From Acanthochromis polyacanthus (taxonomy: Eukaryota > Chordata > Actinopteri > Pomacentridae), in assembly GCF_021347895.1 (NCBI RefSeq), contig NC_067121.1:31421974-31485973 (forward strand): a stretch of 64,000 nucleotides of DNA, written 5' to 3'. A model generated the notes under the pieces. That model had not been told where the DNA came from, ran no database searches, and saw only the letters and a program-made list of their open reading frames with translations. Numbering within the stretch: the stretch's first letter is position 1; each line of letters starts with the position of its first letter. Positions 12,701-25,900 of the stretch are shown in pieces. A program made the translations under genes and the position numbers.

Positions 12701-15700
12701 TTCAAAAATATCCCCCATGTCTCTAGGATCCCATCTCTTTTCTGATTTGCTGTACATTGCTTATCTTGTGTACGGAACTCCATCAGTGCCAGTCAATCAA
12801 TTTGGTTTGATTTAACTTTATTATTTTTTTGGCGCCAACCTTGAATGTAAACCCTCGTGTTGCCCTGTGGGTCATATTGACCCGTTTTAAGGTTTGAAAA
12901 TGTGGAGAAAAAACTGACTTTCACAGTGAAACTTCTGATGTCCACATTTTCAACAATTTTGGGAAATTTTTGAACATTTTTTGGTAGATAAAAAGAAACA
13001 TTAAAAATGTTTCTTTAAGAACATTCACAGAAAAATCAACCAAAATCCAGCGAATTTCGCTGGATTTTGGTTGATTTTTCTGTGAATGTTCTTAAAGAAA
13101 TTATTAAAAGTTCTTCTGATATATGTGTAATCACTTTAGATATTTTTAGGACTTTTTTTGAAGATTTTTATTCATTTTCTGAAAATGTTTACAAGACTTT
13201 TCTTGCCAAATTTGGGGGAATTTTTTTTAAAATACAATTTTTAAGGAATTATTGGAACTTTCTTCCTGAAGGTTTTGCAAATTTTCAGAAATTTGGGGAA
13301 TTTTTTCAAACAAGGAAGCAATATTTTTCGGTGCCCGTAAATGAAGACAACAGGAGGGTTTATTTGGCTCTCGTTCTTCCTCCACAGTATGAATTCAAGC
13401 TGAAGAACATAAAGAAAAAGAAGGTCAACATCGTTGTGTCCACTGATTTTGTCAAAGTGATTCTGCGCAAAAAGAAGAAGGTCAGTGTTGGGCAGGCTTG
13501 CATTTGATTTTGTTTGACTTTAAACCTTGAACTATATATAATGTTTCTGTTGTTTGTTGTGACAGAGAAAAGGGTGGTCATGGGATGAGAATACCATCTT
13601 GGTGACCCAGGATCCCATTTATAGGTGAGTCCTTTTAATTAAGTTCAATCAAAAATGAGAAGACTGAAGCCAAATATGCCGGCAGCTTGCAACCTAATCA
13701 AAACACACTGGTTTGATTTGATATATTTCCTTGCTTCAACAGGATCTTCTATGTCTCACATGATGCTCAAGACTTGAAGATTTTCAGCTACATAGCAAGA
13801 GACGGACAGAGCAACATTTTCCGCTGCAATGTGTTCAAGTCAAAGAGGAAGGTAGGTCGAACTCCTGTAGTCTGTCCTTCCGTCTGTCCTGCTCTCGTGA
13901 GCATGATGTCTCATTAACAGCTTAAACTGAACTCATTAAATTTTTGGCGGTCAAAGGTTGAGGTCCCTGTAGTTTTGCATAGCCAGACCTTTCTCATCAG
14001 TGCTGTGTCAGCGCTACAGAATGGTCCATTAGCGTTAGACCCATTATCATTCTGCTACCAAAGCAGAAAAAAAATAAATAAATGCTCACTCTGGCTTGTC
14101 TTTAAAAACACCCTCTGGTGAAGATTTTTACCACGTTAACACACATCTGTATGCTTTACCTACCCACAACTTTACTGTTTTGTTCCACTTTCACTGCCAT
14201 CATTAACCTTATTCCCCACATAGCCAGGGTAAAAACCCGCTGCTATGTCTAATATTTACTTTTGTGGCTTTATTTTTGGTCACTGCCAACTCCTGAGGGT
14301 CATATCCAGCTCTTTGGCTGTTGAACCTTTAACTTCTATGACATTTATATATGGTGTTTTTATGGACTTTAAGATGTAACATGAGCAAAATAACTAGTCA
14401 ACACCATGGCTGAGCATTTCCACCCATTACTGTCTCAAAAACATGGTTTCGGACTTCCAGGGTTTCATATGTAACAGAGCTACGAGACCAATTCTGCAGG
14501 CAACAACATTTTAGATGGAACATTTTAAGCCATTTGGAGGCAGAAAAACCTTGTAGTTATGCAACTTTGATGCACTTCAAACCAATCACAATCATCTTGG
14601 GCATTGCTAAGCCCAGGATGCAGTGCTGGTGTCCCTGCAAAACACCGTACGAGAAAATGAAACTCGACAACTGGTGGATCAGAACCAAGGAGATCTTCAT
14701 CAAAACATGACATTTTCAGCATGCTAAGTTGCCACTTGGAGGTTTTTTTGTGTTGTTTTCCAGAGTGTGAAGTGATTTTGATAACTATAACGTGCGAATA
14801 ACAGAGAAGAGAGAAGAATGTCGCATGAAATAAGAGACCAGCAGCAGCCTCATAACCAGTCTACATCTGGTGAGTCAGACTCAGGTCACTGTGGCCTCAC
14901 ATCTGTCTCTATCTTGTGACGTATTAATAACACCTGGAGGGAATTTCATTATGAAATTCATTTTGACTCAAGGATGAAGCGATTGGAATTTGATGGTCAA
15001 AGGTTGAGGCCAGTGGGACGTCACAGACCTCATTTTTGGCCATAATTCAAGAACTGATACGCTAAATTTACGCAAATGTCTAATAGAGCAAAATTATGAC
15101 ATGCAATATTCAAAAGGTCATAGGTCAGCTTCTCTGTAATATTATAATGTCCTGCTAAACACATTTTTCTGGCCATTATTCAACACTATAACTCCGGAAA
15201 AGAAGACAGATTGTGACTATATTCACATTCGGTTTGATACTGATGAGGTTGACAAAGTGTGTAAGGCATCAGTAAAGTATCTGCAACTTTATCTCAGCTT
15301 ATCTGCTCGCAGTTCTGTTTCCACAAATGCATACTTGTTGCTATTTTTTTCTGAGGCAAGATACTTTCTAGGAGTGTAGGGTTGTAAATTATTCACCCTT
15401 ATGAACATGTGTATCTGTGACCTGTTTTTTTAAGGGAATCGTCAGAAATCTCGGGACGCTTGTTTACTTTTTTTGCTGACAGTTGGATGAAAAGATCGAT
15501 GCTGCTTTCACATCTCGACGGTAAACACGAAGCTACAGCCAGCAGCAGCCGCCTCGCGCAAAGTTGGGATAAAAGGGGAAACAAGAAGACTAACTCTGTT
15601 CAAACGCAGCAAAATTCAGCCTCTGAAGTGCTCCAATCAGCTTATGATGTTTTTTCAGTTTATCTCGAGCATATTTAATGTAAAAGTGACACATTGTGAT

Positions 15701-18700
15701 TTATTATTAGAGCTATTTCTTCACCAGGTGCAATTACTTCCCACTCTGATGTTAAATTTAAGGCTTTGCACAGGCAGAGACATAATGTTTTAATAAGAGT
15801 GCTGTAGAAGTGCGTGTATGAGGAGTAGGTAGCTGTTTCCTCCTGTTCTCAGTGTTTGTGCAAAGCTAAGTTGACAGGTTGCTCGCTGTGGTGTCAGATT
15901 TAATGTCGAGACAGCAGAGTTCTGTCAAGCTTGTCATCCAGCTCCCTTTCCCAGTTACTGGAAGAATGCTTTCCAAAATGTCTGTTGCTTCAAAATGCAC
16001 GTCTTGAGTGGGTATGAATGTGCTCGGGGCTGAACAACGGAACAGTTGGAAGCTGCTGCTAAGAGACGGATAAACACATTGTTGGTTTGGGTCTTATGGT
16101 GGATTTCGTTGACATTAATGAAAGCACAGATTTCCTCCTGCTTAAGTGGGCCCCAAACAGACATGAACCGCAGCGAGCCCATCGATGCATTTCATTTTCA
16201 CCTTGTGCAGCTTCTCATGATAATGTGATGTGCTGTCATCCTGCCAGTGAATCTGAGAGAGACCCGCGATGTGCATAATCTCAAAATGAAAATGAGAGGC
16301 ATGTTCTTCTCCACATATCTGCCAATTTTTTCCCAACGCGACAAAGACGGAGCGTCAGTGAGGTTGACTCTCGTCTCTTCACCATGGATACCGGACAGAC
16401 AGTGAAGCTGAATGTTAATCATCCTGATGGGAAGAGAAAAGAAAAGGGTCTTTTCTGCTTTACACTTAAAGACATTTTCACCACCGCCGAATGAAACACC
16501 CACGACATTGCCAGGGACACGGTCAGCGGTGCCTCTTTACCTCCCCGGGGCTGCTGAGCTTTATCTGGGACTCGCAGACCAAGCATGTGTGCTGAGTAGG
16601 AGGAGATGGACCAGCTGATAAGGGGAGATTTGATTTATTTTCATCATGTTCCAGCACAGCAAGGCTTAGATGTCAGCTCAGTGCATCAACACAGCCTTTT
16701 GTGCCTGGCCCCGGGAGGCCTGCCAGTTTAACGTGACCATTTCCAAACCAAATTAAATTCCGCATTGATGGGACAACAGAATCGATTTCCCCGCTGTATC
16801 CATGTTTTTGTTGTTGGTGCATTTTGATATTTCACCTGATTGAGCTACTTTCAAGCTTGAGTTACCTTGACATATTGACTGAACGCCTCGAGGCAGGATG
16901 ATCCTCCCGAGGCAGATGGCAATAAATTTATTTCGACGTGGCTTCTGCCAGTGTTCAATATGGAAAACATCACCTTTAGTGAGACTGAGGAAGGACATGG
17001 TGGATAAAGTTTAATTCCAGCGGATTTAGGATGGTGCCACTGGACTGCATATTAGGGCTTTAGGAAAGAAGAAACCCTGAAATTGATCAGGGAAGAGCTA
17101 GTGTCCTAAAGGCCACATGGAGTTTTCTTGCCTGTGTGTTCAGCCTGAGAATCACTGACACCAAGAAGCAACACAAAAAGCGGTATTTAATTTATATAAC
17201 AGTGCTGAACCTGATTTGTAGAGTCCACAAGGACTGCAAGACAGGATTATTTTCATTAGTGATGAATCTGGCAATTTAATTAAGTCACAAAATAGTGTTA
17301 CAACTCGGCTCTGAAGCTGCAACAAAACAGGGAGACAATTTACTTCCATACAACAGGGTGGTGACTAAAAGAAAGGTTTTATTGTTATGCAATCCAAATC
17401 AGCAAGGTGCACTACAGACAACAAACCAAAACCCGGCTTCTGGAGCTCCAGAGGGAAGCAGCTCCTGTCAAAAAGAGCCAGATGCTGGAAGTGAGGGAGG
17501 TTTTATGCAGTCTGAGCCATTCGATCTCAGGTGTGGCTCAATCAGCTGACGAACCTCAGCTTCTGAACAGGCACACCTGGTGTCCAAGTGGAGGGTCGTC
17601 ACAATAGTCACACTTCCCCAAATCCTCATGTGACATCAGCCTAAAACACAAAGATGTTTAGTTTACTACCACATAAGATCATGAAAACTGGCAAATATGC
17701 ACAATTGAACAACTAAGTCATGTTTGTTGTTCAAGCAATGACGATTATCTAAATGATTATTCACAAAGTAGTGGTGATTAATCCTCCTTAAACAATTCAT
17801 CTGTGAAATGCCGTTCCACCAGGAAACTTCACTGAATCTACGCTTTAAATCGAGATATTTCATCAAAATCACTTTATCTTACATGAGCTATTTCAAATTG
17901 TTTAATAAAAATGTGGTTTGCTCTGACAAGATTCTATAAAAAACAAAAACTTCTATAGTCCTCGGCACAACTGAGAATTCATCAATAATTCAGCTTCGGT
18001 CAACATTTTTGTTAAAAATTCAGTGTTTTCTGCTCTGCTGGCTTGACCTGCAGGTAGAAAAGAAGTACAGAAACCACAAATGTAAGTAGTAAAATATCTA
18101 TGGGATTTGAAGTCACGCTTTTCCAGTATTGGTAACGCCACGGAGAAATGGTGTGTATGTTGACTCAAGACGCAGTCAATTTTTCTGAGCTGGATAATCA
18201 TTTAAATGCACCTTCCTTTTTTATGATTTCTGGCGATATTGCTTTGTTAATATTACAGAGCTCTCTGTGCTTTTAGCCATGATTGGGCTGCTTCCATAGA
18301 GGTACAGGACTTCACATTGCAGTGAAAAATGAGTCCACAGTGGATAAAAATGTGCATAGAAACAGAAGATTGAGTGTCTGTTAATCATCCGGTCAATTCA
18401 GTTCCACAAACCAAGAACTGAAACAGAAACATACACATATTTAAGAAACAAACTTATTTTGCTCTAAGAAAACGAGCCTTTCTGTTATACGCTGATAGGC
18501 TTTGACACGTTCGTGTCTGTAAATACAAAACTGCAGGTGGCAGAATTCGGTCTTGAAGTTTTTAGATGAAATATTTTTATGTACATTTGAAACCCCAGGA
18601 GTCTAAAATTACATCTTTGAGACCACTGTCTGTACACTGCTGTACATGGAAAATGCTCATCTGTGGTGTTGAATGCTTATTGCACTCATAATACTTGTTC

Positions 18701-19862
18701 TAGCATATAAAAAACACCATGTGGAGGTAAAAAATAAAATAAATTATTCAGTGTATTTGGGTCAGTCTCTAACTTTTCATTAGCTATGCCTTTGCGCTAA
18801 ATGTTACTTCTGAGAAAACAGCATGTATCTACTACTATGCATGAGATATTTAGTAGCAAAAGCTTTATTTTAAGTCTTAAGTAGGGATTTTAGGGGTTAA
18901 TCCAAATGAAGCTGTCCCCAGTCAAAGTCAAGAGTTCAACCAGAGCGCTGTGGAATGAAAATTGCAGGTCATAAAATGCAGTGACTAAAAGACAAATCTG
19001 AATAAAAGAAGACAATAAAATAAGGATTAAAAGTTAAAATAACATAGTAAAAGCTGAAGTCAGAGTGTCAAGCTTCAAAAGAAGAACAAGAAGAGGTGGG
19101 TCTTCAGCAGTGAAGCAGTTCTTTCATGAACAGATAAAATGTTCCAGAGATTAGGAGCAGCTATGGGCTCCATCGCCCCATAGAGCTTGGAGCATCCAAG
19201 AGCTTCTGGTTGGGCGACTGCAGTTTTCTGCAAGACTTCTGCTAAATAAGGTGGCACCAGACCGTTTAAAATTTGAAGAACAAACAATGAAATCTAAAAA
19301 TCGACCCTGAAACAAAAAGAAAGCCAGTGGAGAGAAGCCAACAATGGTGCTATCTGATCACACTTCCTTTTTTCCCGTTTGAAGACGAGCAGCCGCATTT
19401 GATGGCAAATTGCTAAAAAAAAAAAAAAAGGACAGTAATTGATGGCACGAAGCTGACACACCTACCGAGCCTCCTACAATAACAAGTTTTATCTTCAGTC
19501 GCTCTGCTATCAAAGTTGCTTGCTGCTGAAATAAGCCGATGCATCACCATGACAGCAGAATGTGTACAAAGAAAGCAGACAAGGACAAGCAGCGAAGGCG
19601 CTCGCGGTAGCTTCTCCGTTTAATTTGGTTCCTATCTCCCCTCCTGTTTCCCTCTGTCATAATTTCCATCCCCCTCATTCTCTACTTTTCATTGTCTTTC
19701 TCATCAGTCGTGCACCAAATGCTGACACACGCTTTCTTTGTCAGTCTTCTTGCAAAACTCCTCTGGCGCCCCATTTTCTCTCCTGCTGTGCACCTTCATT
19801 TTTGCATCCTCCCTTACTGCGCTCCTGCTGCTGCTGCTGCTTCCTTCTGTTGTCAAAACCCC

Positions 19863-19957
<95 letters not shown>

Positions 19958-22900
19958 CTTCTTCTTCTTTGTGTCCTTCCTGGCAGTCTCAGGCCATGAG
20001 GATCGTGCGGACGGTGGGTCAGGCCTTTGATGTGTGTCACCAGCTGACCCTGCAGCCGAAAAGCGATGAGCAGGAGGACGAGGAGGGGAAGGCAGAGGAG
20101 CTGGAGGCAGTGCCAGGTGACTCACACCTACACACAAAGCACAAAAACTGCATCCACAGAAGCCTCCCGGCTCTCCTTCTGTCACACACACACATTCAGT
20201 GTCAATCTCGCACAACAGCACACAAACTCCCCAGGCTTTCTTCTCTCCTCCTGCTTCCTCTCTCTCAGGCAAACCAAAACCCCCGCAGAAACAAACAGCG
20301 GTAAGACCTTTCCGAGAAAAGATGTCATTATCCTCCACCTATTTTTTTCTTTTCTTCCCAATTTGCTATGTTGAAGCTGCAAATTGGTTTTGGTGAGTCG
20401 TGAGAGCCATTGATCAAAGACCTTTCTCTGTGTGGAGTTCAGCCAGCTCTTTGCTTGCTGATGCTGCTGCTGCTGCCGTCAGTGCCTCTAGATATGTTGG
20501 AAAGTATAAAGCACAAGGTATTAAAAAAAATAACAGCATGAAAATCACTTTCAAGCATCTGGTCTCTCTGCAGCAAAGAAGAGGTTCGCATTGTCAGAAG
20601 AGACAGACCTTGAAGCCACTACAGAGGAGAGCATTGAATGTGTGTCTTCGTCAGACCTGGAGAAGAGCAAAAAGGACGAGGCCCTCGGTAGCGATGGGAA
20701 GGTAGAGTACCGAAGCCGGCCTTCATCTTTTCAGCTCGGCTCACGCAGTCGTTTTCTCGCTCCATTAAAACAAACGAGGCTTTCTAGAACTTGTGGAGAT
20801 GACGCTAGCACAATAAAGTGTGATTTATTGAAGCCTATGGCACCATTCTGCACGACACAGCAACTAACACGCAGAGCCACGACTACTTTTCATTAAAAAT
20901 AAGCTGACATTCATTTTCACTGTTTAAAACTTTGTTATTTGGACGAGAAAGAGATAGAAGATAATGACAAATACGTCTCACTGTTTGCCAAAAAACTTAA
21001 ATTACCATTTAAACCCTCGGGTTTTGTGTGGTCCAGAAACTTACTACTTCTACACTGTACAATACGTATAGAATACTGATGCTTCTGTGGCTGTGGATGG
21101 AGCTTTCTATGTCTTAGTGATCTATCATCTCGGCACTTTCTTGGAGAATACACATTTATGACAGCAAATCTGCTTTACAAACTGGGGATGAGGCCTTATA
21201 CTGTTTAAAAGATGGATGTAGGTGCTGTGAAGTTGGTTTGTGGACTATTGTTCTGATGTTTTGGAATTTAGCCAACCGCTGCTTCATAAACCTTGAAACA
21301 CTACAAGCAACAGCTGCTTTATTTTTACTCGAAATGGGACCATAGCTTAGTAAGTTAACATCATGTTGTATTCAAAAAGTCTACGACTGATTGAGACCAT
21401 AAATTCATTTTAAAAAGCTTACTGCAATAAAAAATGAAGGGAGAAATTGGGTTGTTTTCTTGTTAACATATACAATCAGGCTAATTTTTGCAGTTGCACC
21501 CTCGCTGGCTGTTAGAGTTAGGTTTAACCCTACCCAGCTTGCTTCCCTATCAAAAAGAAAAACAAAATAATCAAGACAAAGACTTGTGCCATCCTTGAGC
21601 ATGTCTAATTTGACATGCACTAATGTCCCCTAACTCTAACCCTATATGTGATAGTTTGAATATACTGCTGTATTCCTACACTGCTTCTGGGATTTTTAGT
21701 TTTTCTGTCTCAATTTTTTCATTAAAGATCGACTCTGATGTTACTTCTTCCAACAGGGGATCAGGCATAATGAGTTAAACTCAGCAAGTCTCTTGTCGTG
21801 CTTTTTTGTGGCCGTGATCTTTTGCTACCAAGTCTTTAGGCCTGCTCAACCTGTGGAAGACCCCAACCACTAACCCTATCCCTATCCCTAAAAACTGCAA
21901 ATTTAAGTCACTTTCATGTTAGCCTAATGTTTTTAGAGCTTTACTACTATGCAAAACTTAAAGTTAGCATACATTCACTGCAAAAAATTGCACAAAAATT
22001 GAAATAAGTTATCAGGAATTATATTTCTAACAACAATTCGAATAATTAGCCGAGAAATCGTTTCACTTCAAAAAACTAACTTGAACACTTAAACTTGATT
22101 CACCACGTAATTACTTCACAGGCCAAGCAGATCAATCACTTTGTCCCTGAAGCATTTACATATGTTTATTCCTTCAGAAGAAGATAAACAGGGTGTACTT
22201 TGGCAGAGCATATGTTCTAATGATTGAAGAAAAAACATCTAAAAAGCAGAAATGTCTCGCTAATCAAGAGCTTTGAGCTCACGGGGGGGCATTGCTGAAA
22301 GTTTGGATCAGAAAACAACATTGATGGGTGTACGGTAGAGCGAGCAACCACATCTTTAAGGGTTGTTTGTGAAGAAGGGCTCCACAAGGCTCTTCAATAT
22401 TGATGGGATCGTATGGTTTATTGATGAATTCACAGCAAGGTTCCCTGGCGCTGCTCCGCTAATCCTGCAGCGTTGGACATGCCGCTGTCTGCTTTCCAGC
22501 GTTTGTCTGCTCAGGTTCCCATCGACTCTCCCGGGTCCCATCAGCTTCATTACTCAAGATAAACCCGGTGCTGGTTTGTCGAGGAGTTAATTGGTTTGAA
22601 TTGAGTGGTTATTACGTCTAATTGTGTGGATGCCTGGAAGCGGGGGAAATCATCTTTACTTTTTCATTATTTATCCTGCCACAATAAAACAGCAGCAATC
22701 CATACGGTGAGATCTCACATGTCTCTCCTGTGTGCAATTCGAAGGTCGAGTGTCCTTCACACTCAAGTGTGAGAGACAATGTAGTCCGGCGTATTGATCT
22801 GCTGTCTGAGACATGGCAGAGAAGTCGTGTCCTTCATGGCTGCTCTTCCCACAGAAGTGCTTGACCATAACTGTGTGAGTCATGCGTCCCAGCAGCAGCC

Positions 22901-25900
22901 AATACAATCAATCTATGGATCTATTTATAAGTTCACTGACTCCGTTAAAGCCCCATCTAGACAATTAGATTAAATAATGTCTCTTGGTTTTATGTTCATA
23001 GATAGATATAAGAGAGTTCTTTGACATACTATAGCTGGGTAATCGTGCTTATGTTGTGCCATTTAAATGACAAAATACCTCTTTAAAATAACACTATCGA
23101 ACATAAACAATATTTTTTTAGTAATAAATCCAAGGAGGAGTCAACCATTTCATTTGGGATTGATCAAGGAAATCAGATATTTGTAGCATGGTGTCAAATT
23201 TTATAATAGAACAAAACAAAACTTTGCTTATTGATATTTTACATCTGTTTAATTAAAAGGTACTTTTCTATTGCGTGAGCCCACAGTGTGGTGATAGAAA
23301 GCAGCAGCTGCATCAGATTTAAAGGTGCACATTTTTAAATTTATTCAGTTTATTGGGAATCAGTTTAAAAAACTGCTATAATCTGAAAAATGTCCAGCAG
23401 CTATTTACAGTGAAGGAGCTCTAAAGACTTTCAGTTACTTCTCCAATATCTGACATCTTTATCAGCTAAAAGAAGCAGGTAATCCTCTCACTGATTGGAG
23501 GAGAACAAAGCTGGGCTAGAAGGAGAGTGAATATTGAAATTACATGAATCGCTTTCACTGAAACACGACTCCAAATGAATGTTAATGTTGTCCACAATAG
23601 TAACCTCAGTGTGGGTGTTTGTTTCTTACTCATTCTCTCAGGATATTTCCCTCTTCAGCTTCTGAGGGCAGCAGAAATGATTTAAAGGTCTAAAACATCA
23701 GATGTCATGTACTGACGTCAGACCATCAAAGTCAAAGACAAACATTCATTCAAGTAGAGATCTATCAGCAGAGTTATCCATCAAAAGCAGTCTCAATAGA
23801 GCAACATGTATTGATCTTCATGTGTTGTGAAATATAGTTCCCACTTTGATATTTTCTTTATTTGCACAGCTTGACATGGTAGATGTAGCCTTAATCACTC
23901 TCCTTCTTGTTTCTTGAAAGCTTCCCATGTCTCCCACTTGCACTTCAGCGCAGCATCGAATGTTAAAACTAAATGGAAACACAATATACATACAGTTGAA
24001 GAGTTTATTGCAAAATTTCTTCTGTAAGCCCCCGAATGTGAAGCGGTGATGATATCTAAGAATCCTTGCGTGGATTTTTCCGTCGGGATGAAAGCAGACA
24101 GGCTCATGGCTGTCTCTTTGCGTTTCCCTCCCAGAGGAGCTCCGACTGGCAGACTGTCAGCTTTAACACCACTTCTGTAGACAGACAAGGATTCATATGT
24201 TTTTCTTTCCACTGTTCCTCAATCATTTAGGATTGTTGGTTATCCTATACCCTGTACTTTCCTTTTAATTCTGCCTACTGTACAGACCGTCAACAGGCAT
24301 ACATACTCGGCTGTTTACTTTAGTTAAAATGGAAAGACGTGAGATTTTGGTTGTTTGGCGGCATCATCCATCACAGTGGAGGATTTTCTTCTGGAATGAC
24401 GTTTAGTTCAGTGCGAACAAATTGCTATCAATAAATGTAAACTGATTGTACAGATCATCATCATCAGTATAAAGATAGTAAAACCAACAGAACCAATATG
24501 ATCTCTTAATGTGGTTATGGAAAATAGCATGCTGTCCTATTAGCCTGATGTTCAGTCCTTTATAGACCACTTTTGCACTGAAATACAGGTTGAACTGAAT
24601 AGACTGCTTAACTATAGATAACCTGAATCAGTGTCCGGCATTGCGTTCACCTACTGCTATCACTGAGGGAATTTTTGATGTGTTGTCGACTGTTTTCACA
24701 AAATGTGCAACTTGATGAATACTGTCTTGATGTATGGTTTGTTCAGTCTTCAGCCTTAAATGTGTCTCAAGGTATCCAGTAAAAGGTGAACATAATTCAC
24801 AGACAGTGAGTGACACCAAGTGTTTGAACTGGACTGAGGAAAGTGCTTCAGCCTCTGTGGCTTTTAGATGCCATTAGAAGCAGTAGAACCCATTTTACTG
24901 TCATCTCTACTGTAGGTGTCTGATGACCCCTCTCTTCTGCTGGGCTCTCCCGTCCTCGGAGCCTCGGTGTCGGGTCAGACCGTAGCGGGGGCATCCTGCT
25001 CTGCAGAGCATCAGGTCCAGCTCCTCCAGAAGCAGCTGCAGCAGCAGGAACAGCAGGCTCTGGCAGCTTCGGCGCAGGTATTGATGGCATTTTCTTTCCT
25101 TTTCTACCTCATTGAAGACATATGTTGTTTTTTCTGTCTTTGGAATCTCACCTGATGTAGCTGTCTTTTCTTTTTTGTTCCATTTTTGAGGTTTCTGCTG
25201 CACATAGTGTTTACAGTTTTCTCAAGACTGCACATCCTAAACAAACCATCATCTTAATAGACCATTGTTTCTACCTCATTTACATCCACCTCATGCACAA
25301 CCAAGAGCACAATTATAACTTCATCAATCCAAATATCTTCTGTAAGATTACTGGAAATATTTATGTTACTTGGTACAAACCTTCCTGGAAAAACACAAAT
25401 GAGCAAAAGCCCAGGAATTACAGTTTTACGTAAGCACGGGAATGATTATTTTGACTTAAATTTTCAGTCAGTGGAGTGTTAAATAGAATGTGGTGTGATA
25501 TTTGGGTTAGTAAATTCCTTTACAGTATATTTTGACGTCAAACTGAATGCATCTGTGCTGTGGCCTTGAAGCAAACCCTCCTGAGTATTCTGTATTTGTT
25601 GCTCACTTCGGATGCTCTCATTCATGGAGGTTGGTTCATAACGCTGATTCATTGTTTCACCCTCTTGTGCGTAAAGTGACTTCCAACGAAAAGGTGGAAT
25701 GCTGTGTTAGTTTATTTGAAGTGCAGCGTTTGTAGTCACTGGATCCTGGAGCCTGTTTTCATCATCTGTGTTGTTAATGAAGTGCATATGTTGGTGCATT
25801 CAGGTACATGTGCTCCAGGAGCAGCTGTCGGTGGAGGCCTGCGCTCGGTCCGAGGCCCAGGCCCGAGTCCAGAGGCTGCTGCAGCAGAACACCGACCTGC

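Noticed and set aside
13067..13507. 146-codon open frame entering nos1ap exon 3
   Set aside because: Its first two thirds are repeat and palindrome sequence; only 13388-13480 is real coding sequence.
20269..20300. A 32-nt segment with good AG and GT borders that looks like an extra nos1ap exon
   Set aside because: Including it shifts the following exon (20574) out of the acidic, family-like frame; joining 20116 directly to 20574 keeps the frame through to the conserved coiled coil.
19562..20338. Several long open frames on both strands around the CA repeat
   Set aside because: They are His-Thr or Cys-Val repeats produced by the microsatellite; only the exon 19987-20116 is genuine.
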